This document shows positions 1 through 6,666 of a stretch of 28,911 nucleotides of DNA, piece by piece. The position numbers were made by a program, and so were the translations under genes. The notes beneath the pieces are model-generated. The model searched no databases, was not told where the DNA came from, and saw only the letters and a program-made list of their open reading frames with translations. Source of the stretch: Aduncisulcus paluster (taxonomy: Eukaryota; Fornicata); assembly GCA_024181965.1 (NCBI GenBank), contig BQXS01012548.1, positions 1 to 28,911 of the forward strand, in the 5' to 3' direction. Position 1 is the stretch's first letter. Each line of letters begins with the position of its first letter.

Positions 1-685
1 GTTTAAATCTTTTTATAGTTTATATTTATAACGTTTAAACATTTCATTTAATTTTGTCTGTTCCACATTTATATCCTGCTCTCTTCTATTCTCTCTCTTC
101 TCACGAAAGCATTTATCCTATGAGTCATTTTCATTTCAGTTGATTCTTATTCCTTCTCATTTTGCATCTCTTACGATTTCTACGTGTTGACTCCGATTTA
201 TTGAGTATTTTCAAACACTTATTTACATATCTTATACTTATATGATTCTTCTCTTCCGCTTTAGTTTGTGTGTCAAGTCAGCAATAAACTTTTTGCGTGC
301 TTTTTTAAATCTCTGTTTTGCTTGGATCATGCGGTTTCATTGGAATATCGGCATCGTTTACTTTTATTAAACCGTCAAAGAAAATGATATTCAACACAAT
401 TACTTTGTTATTTTGACTCATCTTGTCTCCTACAATGGAATCGACATCTGCAGCAACACTAGCTATTGATTTTTGACATATCGTTTCTAAAATTCACAAT
501 ACTTTTAATTACATTCTTGATTTCGGAATAATCGATAATATTATTGAGACATTTTGTTTTGACGACTTTCTTGTCTGTCAGAAGTGACTTAGTCACTCGA
601 CGTTCTCAATGAAAAGCGATAGATATTTCATGATTGATCAGTAACGGAAGAGAACATCAGTTCATCTTTTTGTCTTCTTTTATTG
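1..685. other. AT-rich intergenic region upstream of the Myb-like gene
   Basis: This stretch is strongly AT-rich and has no long plus-strand open frame. Apart from the minus-strand coding-like patch at 305-493, described separately, I see no RNA gene, repeat array or clear promoter element. It includes the 5' flank of the plus-strand gene starting at 686, with a pyrimidine-rich run just before the start codon. Confidence 0.6.
305..493 (-). CDS. Possible short gene or last exon, unidentified
   Basis: The minus strand is open for 62 codons, from just below a TGA at 494-496 down to a TAA at 305-307. The composition looks protein-like rather than low-complexity, including the stretch KVIVLNIIFFDGLIKVNDAD. 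The first in-frame ATG is at 419-421 and gives 38 residues. The coding-like character continues upstream of that ATG, so this may be the last exon of a spliced gene, but I found no GTATGT donor nearby. I do not recognise the protein. In AT-rich DNA an open run this long could occur by chance, so confidence is low. Confidence 0.3.
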   Translation of the reverse strand: MLETICQKSIASVAADVDSIVGDKMSQNNKVIVLNIIFFDGLIKVNDADIPMKPHDPSKTEI

Positions 686-1723
686 ATGCCAAGATTTTCA
701 TCTTCTTTGGATTCGCCCCGTTTCAAGTCTGGCCCAATGTTTGATCGCCAAAGTGAAAATCCACAACCAAAAATTAGAGCAAAGAATGTTCAAAGAACGA
801 TTTCAAAGGGACTTTCTGACTCTTTAAGAAAGCATTATCCTTGGAGCGAGTCAGAAGTCCTACAAGCTGTATTTTTATTCAGTCGCCTTTCAAATCAATG
901 GAAACAATATCATAAGTACTCTCAGAAATTATCAAGAAAACCTGGTCAAATCAAGTGTAAACTATATAATCTTCAAGCCAAAAAATTATTATCCGAAAAA
1001 ATTGCTTTTGGGAAAGCATTTTTCTCCTCTCATGGATATTCTTGGGATTCGTGTTCGATTCAAGATGGATTGCACCTTCTTTTTACTCCATCAGTGCCAA
1101 AACTGGAGGTTTTACCATCAATTAAGTCTTCCCAACCAAAAAAACCATATTGTATTATTTCTTCCCTTCCAAAAACCGAAAAGAAAACTGTTCAACCACT
1201 TTCATTTCAAAAATTTTCCAATCATTTGGATCAATATCATCCTTCTTTCAAATCCAAAGGTTCTTTTGATCGAACATCATCTTCCTCGCCTCCCTTCTTT
1301 TCTTCATCAATTCCTTTTAGTTCTCCAATTTCTTTAATTGAGTCTTCATCCTCTAGTCGTGGATATTCGACTCCAAATCTTCACCATTTGGAGTATTCGA
1401 GCTCAAGTGAGAAACTACGTTCTCTTTCCGATTCAATTGATTTCAAATACCCACCTCTTGATATCTGGTCTAAATCTCTCGACGATACAATTATGTTTCA
1501 GACCTACCCTCCAAAATATTGTTATTCAACTGATCAAATTATATTGGTCAAAGAAAAAAAATACCTCAATTATATCGGGGAAAATGCATCAAAATTTACA
1601 AGACAAGACCATTCGAAACCAGATCAAACAAGAAAGCATCGGAATCCAGAGAGAGATCTTCAACTATTAAAAGATCCTCGATTAATCATCGAAAGAATAG
1701 GGAAATCATCTTGGAGTATGTGA
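686..1723 (+). CDS. Myb/SANT-like domain protein
   Basis: The frame encodes 345 residues from the first ATG at 686. The frame opens three bases earlier with TTG, which is an unlikely eukaryotic start. Residues about 50-100 look like a single Myb/SANT helix-turn-helix: an early Trp (HYPWSESEV), a mid-domain Trp (SNQWKQYHKY) and a recognition-helix-like segment (RKPGQIKCKLYNLQ) resembling the R-x-x-x-Q-x-K pattern of Myb repeats. The rest is Ser/Pro/Lys-rich and probably disordered, with serine runs around residues 195-235. A role in DNA binding is inferred from this one domain, and specific targets cannot be named. The gene is convergent with the one ending at 1847. A 36-bp segment of its coding sequence (772-807) recurs exactly at 4565-4600. 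Confidence 0.6.
   Translation: MPRFSSSLDSPRFKSGPMFDRQSENPQPKIRAKNVQRTISKGLSDSLRKHYPWSESEVLQAVFLFSRLSNQWKQYHKYSQKLSRKPGQIKCKLYNLQAKKLLSEKIAFGKAFFSSHGYSWDSCSIQDGLHLLFTPSVPKLEVLPSIKSSQPKKPYCIISSLPKTEKKTVQPLSFQKFSNHLDQYHPSFKSKGSFDRTSSSSPPFFSSSIPFSSPISLIESSSSSRGYSTPNLHHLEYSSSSEKLRSLSDSIDFKYPPLDIWSKSLDDTIMFQTYPPKYCYSTDQIILVKEKKYLNYIGENASKFTRQDHSKPDQTRKHRNPERDLQLLKDPRLIIERIGKSSWSM
772..807 (+). repeat. 36-bp direct repeat, copy 1 (inside Myb-like gene)
   Basis: These 36 bases of the Myb-like coding sequence occur again without a mismatch at 4565-4600, on the same strand and 3,793 bp downstream. The flanking bases differ on both sides, which defines the unit. This copy is in a continuous frame, so it is probably the source and the other copy the derived one. 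Confidence 0.9.
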
Positions 1724-1749
1724 ACCAAAAATATCATTTGAAAATTTTA

Positions 1750-1755
1750 AATAAA
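1750..1755 (+). promoter_or_regulatory. AATAAA, candidate polyadenylation signal
   Basis: AATAAA lies 27 bases after the stop codon of the Myb-like gene, within the short convergent intergenic gap. The distance fits a 3'-end signal, but the DNA is AT-rich and the motif could be there by chance. Confidence 0.35.
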
Positions 1756-1846
1756 AATAATAATAATATTCCAATCAAATGAGGTTATTTCAATTCAACA
1801 AAAATCTCAACAACAGAATATAAATAATGTTAGATACGCAAAATCA

Positions 1847-4465
1847 CTACTGCTCACCATTCTCTTTTTCTTCTGCCTTTTCAAGCACAATAAAATTATC
1901 AAGAGAAAATTTAGGATCGGAAAACATACTCTCGAGAACATATTCCTGGAAAATTTCTTGAATATTGTAAGCAGCTTCTCCACGTGTATATCTTCTTCCA
2001 AATAATCTAACAGAGGGAATTGTGAAATTCTCTTCCATTAATCTTTGGAATTGCAGTGGACCTATTCCTCCAAACCAATATTTCTTCAAAGGAGGATATT
2101 CATCATCTTCATCATCTTCCTCGTCAAGTCGCAGTAAATGCCATATCACACCGACCATCAACTCATGAGCAAAGTGTTTTGAGGACCATTTCAAACAATC
2201 AACCAAAAGAGTATTGTATTTTCTTACTCTTTGCATAATTCCACTCAAAACAACAATTTCTGGAACTCTATACAACCTGGATTCAGATCTCAATTCACAT
2301 GGAAAAACAACATACTCACAGCAAAAAGGATCACTATTAAGTGGAATGAAGTGGACACGACTTTCATATGGAAGCATTCGAACTTCTTGATCCCCAAACA
2401 TTGAAAATAAATACCAATTTCCACATTCAGTATAGCAATAACCATATCCTGATTGTTGCAAAAGATGGGTCTCGAAACACTTAAAATCAGGTGTAGTTGA
2501 CAAATCCTTGACGAGCAATTGGTCAACAGTTGTCATAATTTTAGGACCACAGCAGAAATATTTGTGATCGGAGGAGTATTCACAGTATTCACTGAAAAAT
2601 CCAACTTCAGAACATCCATTATTCACACAAAAATCAAGGAGAATTGAATGACTCATTTCAGAATAAGGAGGAACAACAATATCTGATGGAAGTTCATGGA
2701 CTCGTTGAACCAAAATAGCAGGACCAGATGCAACAAATATAATTCTGAATTCCAACAACGAATCTTCATTATCAAGTGATAAAATGAGATGATTCTTCTG
2801 TTTGTGCAAACATATCCCAAGAATATTATCCTCAATAATTTCACACCGAAAAACTGGAGTTGTTCCATATTCGATGCCAAATATAATATAATATGTCCCC
2901 ATTCGTTCATAAAAAATACATCCAGGTTTCTTTTTTCCAAGAAGATTCTCTGACACAATGCAATTGATTGAGTCACATTCTTGCATCACCAATTCAGGAG
3001 AAAAACAAATTCTTTTTTCAGTATCAATAATAACTACCTTTCTAACACCGAAAATATCTTTAGGATCAATACAAAAACATACAAAATACTTTCCATTTTC
3101 TGAAGATCTACAATAATCCACACAAATGAATGGAAAAGGTTGTTTGTACCGAGTAAATGATTTGTCACGAATGTTTTGAACAATGAACCGATTTTCACAG
3201 GTCAGATCAGTGGTAACATGGAGTATTATTAATCGATCATCGGAGTGACCAACATCGATATCATATGGAATAATCTGTTTGGAATATCCAAAGGAGATCA
3301 ACTTTGACTCATCTGCAATTATTGATATATCAACAGGAGAACTGAAAACATCCAATGCTATTTGGTCTCCTGTTGACATTGGATCATAAAAATTAGGCTC
3401 TTCCTCAGCAAAACGATCTGGAATGAGACGAGGGTCATCTTTGCCAGTGAGAACAATATCAATAAATTGAGATGAAAAAGAATCAACACAGAAAGAAATC
3501 ACATCTATTGCCACAGGAACGATATGACATTGTTCATAACATGAAACGGGGATAATGCATTCACTTCCGGATTTCAATGAAAACACAACAATCTTGTGGG
3601 AAAAATAATAAAATCCCAACTCATTGATATCATCAAAAATCTTAGGGTAGGATACATTCTTACGGAATTTCAAGATGCACCATGAATCAGTGTCCAAAAG
3701 TCGATCATCACAGCATAAATACTTTCCATTTGGAGAAAAATGAAAGGCGAGATAAATCAAATCAGTTCGCTTTGAAAAATCGATAAAATGAACCAATTGC
3801 GAAATATCAGAAAGCCTAACAACAAGAACTTCTCGACGAAATTGAAGGCACAACAAATTTTTAGCCCAGCATTTTGTACAGTATAAGACATCTCTGACAT
3901 TCCCGATTTTTGGATGAGAAAGAACAGAACTCGTATTCATATCCACAACAGAGAGACTATTATTTATGCTTTCATCACAACGCCCCCCAATTAAAAAAAC
4001 ATCCGATTCAATGGATTCAACAAATTGGATTGGGAAATGAAGACATGTTTCAAATTTTGATACGACTTCTTGTTTATGAATATCATAGAGATTTAAAAGT
4101 GTTGAATCCTTTAACTCTTCAGAATACAATAAGTGTATTCTTTTTTGCGAGTCAATATATTTTGTTGATAGGGAATGGAGAATGGGTCGAGTAGTCGAAT
4201 GAACAACGGTAAAACAAGACCGTTTCTCAAGGTCAAAATAAATTAAACCCCATTGACGACTATCAGGTAAGGAAAAGCTTATTGAAACATGGAGATTACA
4301 CTTTGAAAATGATGCAGCCTTTGGACGATCGAAAAGGACAGGACATGTAATTGAAAATGTTTCAAATGAATATCTATTTCGAAAAATAACATTTGAAATT
4401 CCATCTTCAATTGCATAGCCGATTAAAAAGAGGTTGGAATATAATTCCTGGTAAAACCATTTCAT
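1847..4465 (-). CDS. Large protein of unknown function, possible beta-propeller
   Basis: I place the start at the first in-frame ATG (4463-4465), giving 872 residues. The open frame extends 21 bases further upstream but only to a TTG. I recognise no named family. Several segments have the look of WD/propeller blades, a turn followed by hydrophobic strands: HFSPNGKYLCCDDRLL, ENGKYFVCFCID and SDHKYFCCGP. The protein is rich in Cys, Phe, Ile and Ser, and no signal peptide or membrane span is evident. A short acidic run (LDEEDDEDDEYPP) lies near residue 775, followed by a helical C-terminus. A propeller or other all-beta scaffold is inferred from these motifs only. The gene is convergent with the Myb-like gene, with about 120 bp between their stop codons. 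Confidence 0.65.
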   Translation of the reverse strand: MKWFYQELYSNLFLIGYAIEDGISNVIFRNRYSFETFSITCPVLFDRPKAASFSKCNLHVSISFSLPDSRQWGLIYFDLEKRSCFTVVHSTTRPILHSLSTKYIDSQKRIHLLYSEELKDSTLLNLYDIHKQEVVSKFETCLHFPIQFVESIESDVFLIGGRCDESINNSLSVVDMNTSSVLSHPKIGNVRDVLYCTKCWAKNLLCLQFRREVLVVRLSDISQLVHFIDFSKRTDLIYLAFHFSPNGKYLCCDDRLLDTDSWCILKFRKNVSYPKIFDDINELGFYYFSHKIVVFSLKSGSECIIPVSCYEQCHIVPVAIDVISFCVDSFSSQFIDIVLTGKDDPRLIPDRFAEEEPNFYDPMSTGDQIALDVFSSPVDISIIADESKLISFGYSKQIIPYDIDVGHSDDRLIILHVTTDLTCENRFIVQNIRDKSFTRYKQPFPFICVDYCRSSENGKYFVCFCIDPKDIFGVRKVVIIDTEKRICFSPELVMQECDSINCIVSENLLGKKKPGCIFYERMGTYYIIFGIEYGTTPVFRCEIIEDNILGICLHKQKNHLILSLDNEDSLLEFRIIFVASGPAILVQRVHELPSDIVVPPYSEMSHSILLDFCVNNGCSEVGFFSEYCEYSSDHKYFCCGPKIMTTVDQLLVKDLSTTPDFKCFETHLLQQSGYGYCYTECGNWYLFSMFGDQEVRMLPYESRVHFIPLNSDPFCCEYVVFPCELRSESRLYRVPEIVVLSGIMQRVRKYNTLLVDCLKWSSKHFAHELMVGVIWHLLRLDEEDDEDDEYPPLKKYWFGGIGPLQFQRLMEENFTIPSVRLFGRRYTRGEAAYNIQEIFQEYVLESMFSDPKFSLDNFIVLEKAEEKENGEQ

Positions 4466-4564
4466 GTCAGCGTGTGAAAAATTCAAATATTATATTTCAA
4501 GTAATAAGATAAAAATTGGTAGAAAACTTTGTATTTTCACTAAATTCAGCGTTAGTTATAGTAT

Positions 4565-4600
4565 AATTAGAGCAAAGAATGTTCAAAGAACGATTTCAAA
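4565..4600 (+). repeat. 36-bp direct repeat, copy 2 (non-coding)
   Basis: This is an exact copy of 772-807 from the Myb-like coding region, sitting in the intergenic DNA upstream of the 1847-4465 gene. It ends exactly where the composition shifts to the GC-richer block at 4601. The copy is too short and out of context to encode anything. It marks a junction that could be an insertion with filler DNA, a template switch, or a misassembly. Confidence 0.85.
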
Positions 4601-5127
4601 CTGAAAATGACTTAACCCTTTAATAAAGGGCCTTTATTGCCACTTGCCCAATTTTTCCGAAAAAACTCGGTTTTTTCAGGGCATTTGGGTCAACCCATGG
4701 CTTCTTGATCCTCCTCATCCTTCAACGTTACTTGCAGTTGAACGACCTACTAAATGGTCTGTACGGTATGTATTGTTGTAGTGGTCATACCACGGTGACC
4801 GCTCCTGGGATTTATTTCTTGGAAGCGAAAGCACCTACTGCCCGTTGTATGTTGTTATGATCAGCGTACATGGGTATGTGCTCTCTGCTGGTGCTCCGAG
4901 CACTGGTAGGCCCTTACATACCGCAACACAAGTTTACGGGTGGCAATGGTTTATTCCGGAGATCGTGTAACACGATTCGTGTTCTCTTGTAGTGAGGCAT
5001 GTACATCTCATTTTATTTGCCACCATCAGGTATGAACTGGGGTCTACCTTTGAGGGATAACCTAGATACTCATTGTGAGTGAGAGGGGACCTCATTGGAA
5101 AGCCTTTGTTGCCTAGTTTGGAGATTC
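4601..5127. other. GC-richer, hairpin-dense block of unknown nature
   Basis: About 525 bases are visibly richer in G and C than the DNA on either side. The block contains several short inverted repeats: CCCTTT/AAAGGG (4617-4631), ATCGTG/CACGAT (4962-4976), the overlapping alternative AACACGA/TCGTGTT (4969-4983), and a GTGCTC/GAGCAC hairpin near 4890. One plus-strand frame is open from 4653 to 4967 except for one TAG at 4779-4781, but its translation matches nothing I know. I could not match the block to rRNA, RNase P RNA, SRP RNA, snRNA or a transposon. It could be a structured non-coding RNA, a decayed gene or element, or sequence wrongly joined here. Confidence 0.4.
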
Positions 5128-5439
5128 TATCCCAAAATAAACTAATTGATAAAAAATGTTAAGAATTGATTATTTTATGATTAAATATGCCAATATATAT
5201 ACGATTTATATTTTAATTTAAGATAATTTTCAAATAAGTAGTTTTAAAAAATATTTCAAAATCTAAATCTTTCGATATTTGCATTTAGAAATAAAAATTA
5301 TTTTAGTGGCTCGAACAGATACTTCAACAATACTTCTTTTTGTCAATCAGTTGAGTATGTTTTCAGCAATAACTTATCTTTTCTAAGTTTTTTATTTGAT
5401 CTTTTTCTTATGTATTCTTTCTTGTAGTAAGTATTAATA
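5128..5439. other. AT-rich upstream region of histone H4
   Basis: This is highly AT-rich sequence between the block ending near 5127 and the H4 start codon. I see no ORF, no strong repeat and no clear promoter box that stands out from the AT background. It presumably contains the H4 promoter and short 5' leader. Confidence 0.5.
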
Positions 5440-5769
5440 ATGGCTGGAGGTCGTGGTAAAGGATCTGGTAAAGGTAAAGGTAAGGGTAAGGGTGCTAAGC
5501 GCCACTCAACCACAAGAGTTAGCGAGCGTGAGGTTGTTCAACAAATCAGTCGTCCCGCTATTCGTCGTCTCGCCCGTCGTGGTGGTGTGAAGCGTATCTC
5601 TGCTTCCATCTACGACGAGACCCGTCGTGTCCTTAAGGGTTTCTTGGAGAACGTTATTCGTGACGCTATCACCTACTCTGAGCACGCTAACAGAAAGACT
5701 GTGACTGCCCTCGATGTTGTTTACGCTCTCAAGCGTCAAGGTCGTACCCTTTACGGTTTCGGTATTTAA
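5440..5769 (+). CDS. Histone H4, divergent N-terminal tail
   Basis: The 109-residue product is a core nucleosomal histone that pairs with H3. The globular part is unmistakable: [43 protein letters not shown] and a TLYGFG ending. Canonical H4 has about 102 residues, and this one is longer in the tail. The first 22 residues are Gly/Lys-rich with lysines at 7, 11, 13, 15, 17 and 20, then AKRH. Between that His and the conserved Pro of PAIRR there are 16 residues ([16 protein letters not shown]) instead of the usual 13, and the KVLRDN segment carrying Lys20 is absent. The protein ends GFGI rather than GFGG. Codon use is strongly biased toward forms such as CGT, GGT, ACC and CTC, as expected of a highly expressed gene. 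No intron is present. Confidence 0.97.
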   Translation: MAGGRGKGSGKGKGKGKGAKRHSTTRVSEREVVQQISRPAIRRLARRGGVKRISASIYDETRRVLKGFLENVIRDAITYSEHANRKTVTALDVVYALKRQGRTLYGFGI

Positions 5770-5803
5770 GTTCTTTAATACTTATATCCCATTTATTTTA
5801 AGG

Positions 5804-5819
5804 GGTGTTTATTAACACC
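5804..5819 (+). promoter_or_regulatory. Candidate histone-mRNA 3' stem-loop
   Basis: Thirty-four bases after the H4 stop codon lies a perfect 6-bp stem (GGTGTT/AACACC) with a four-base loop (TATT), followed by A. Metazoan and some protist histone mRNAs end in a 16-nt element with this geometry, consensus about GGYYYUUHUHARRRCC. This site matches 14 of 16 positions, and the two mismatches form one compensating G-C pair. The invariant first and third loop U and the GG...CC base are kept. In that family the element binds SLBP and directs cleavage without a poly(A) tail. Whether that happens here is inference. Confidence 0.6.
5808..5813 (-). promoter_or_regulatory. AATAAA on the minus strand, inside the stem-loop
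   Basis: Read on the minus strand, the loop of the H4 stem-loop spells AATAAA, 28 bases past the stop codon of the converging GTPase gene. It is well placed as that gene's poly(A) signal. The same 16 bp may therefore serve both converging genes, although AT richness makes a chance match possible. Confidence 0.4.
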
Positions 5820-5840
5820 AATTATAATTTAAGTCATATT

Positions 5841-6506
5841 CTACAAATGGCAACTCCGCCCCATTTTGCTTTCTGAGGTGTCCTTTGCCAGAGATACAAC
5901 CATATCTGATGTATATTCAATCCCATACCCACGTCTCCATCGCAGAATTCTCTCTATTAATATTTCAAAGGAAGATAACACATTTCGACCTGTGAGAGCC
6001 GATATCTCTAAAAGGAAAACCAAATTCCATAGCAAGTGCTTTTCCAACCAAAGGGGGCTGAGGTATCCCTAAATCGCTCTTATTACCAACAATTATTGAT
6101 GGAATACCATATCTTTTTGCAGCTTGAACCTCTTCGCGGAGAAACTCAACCGAGTCTATATCCCCAACAGAATATATGAAGATAAAAGCCGTCCTCCTTC
6201 GAAGAGCTTCGTATCTTAATACCATTGATGAAATAGGGCGTCTCCTTGAAGGATAATCTTGTATCTGAATGGGAAAACCATCTTTCTCATATATTTTATA
6301 AACCCCCATTGTATCCACCGTTGAAGGATCTTCGGGAAGAAAATTTCTAACATATTGATGTATTAAAGTTGTTTTTCCGACTCCACAAGCCCCATATACA
6401 CATACTTTTGTTCAATTATGAAATGTCACTGAAATTTCAGAAGAAACCAATCAATTACCAATAAAATCAACATACCTGTACATATAGGCTCAAAATCTTG
6501 ACTCAT
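5841..6506 (-). CDS. Atypical Ras-like small GTPase (two exons, one frame break)
   Basis: Exon 1 is 6476-6506 (ten codons plus one base) and exon 2 runs from 6404 down to the stop at 5841-5843, with a 71-nt intron between. The spliced product begins MSQDFEPICTVCVYGACG. The P-loop GACGVGKTT, the G4 motif GNKSDL and the G5 motif EISAL are intact. The G3 motif, normally DTAGQ, reads DYPSR, so the Gly and catalytic Gln of switch II are missing. Between GFPF and EISAL the frame shifts at a run of four A (6010-6013, plus strand). Dropping one base gives a 197-residue product, the usual Ras size. The break may be a sequencing error or a real lesion. There is no C-terminal CAAX box. Ras-like nucleotide binding is well supported, but normal GTP hydrolysis is doubtful. 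Confidence 0.8.
6010..6013 (-). other. Probable one-base frameshift in the GTPase gene
   Basis: The upstream frame reads GFPFRDIGSHRSKC and stops at 5965, while the next frame carries the conserved G5 segment EISALTGRNVLSSF. The switch falls at a homopolymer of four T on the coding strand. Removing one T joins the two frames into a family-typical length. Homopolymer miscounts are a common sequencing error. Confidence 0.7.
6405..6475 (-). other. Spliceosomal intron, 71 nt, in the GTPase gene
   Basis: The donor is G|GTATGT and the acceptor is ACAAAAG|TA, phase 1, splitting a Val codon. Splicing joins the first ATG to the P-loop frame with no stop. A more conventional TTTCAG acceptor exists at 6429, but using it puts a TGA in frame before the P-loop, so I reject it. 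The 3' end is A-rich and lacks a pyrimidine tract. Confidence 0.75.
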
Positions 6507-6666
6507 TAATAAATGAGGGTAAAAGAAAGATCAAATGGGCGAAAAAAACGAAAGTATTTTTTCCAACAACTCAAAAGGGTCAAAAACAACGTTTATTTTC
6601 AGAATTAATGCAATACAAAATCAAAACAAAAGTTAAAACAACAATTAAATAAATAAAACAACAATA

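Noticed and set aside
4781-4817. 5S rRNA-like words (GGTCATACCAC and GGTGACCGCTCCTGGGA)
   Set aside because: In 5S rRNA these segments are separated by about 70 bases. Here they are adjacent, and the rest of 5S is missing.
6429-6475. A shorter GTPase intron ending at TTTCAG
   Set aside because: It looks like a standard acceptor, but the exon it creates reads through a TGA before the P-loop. The AAAAG acceptor at 6405 keeps the frame open.
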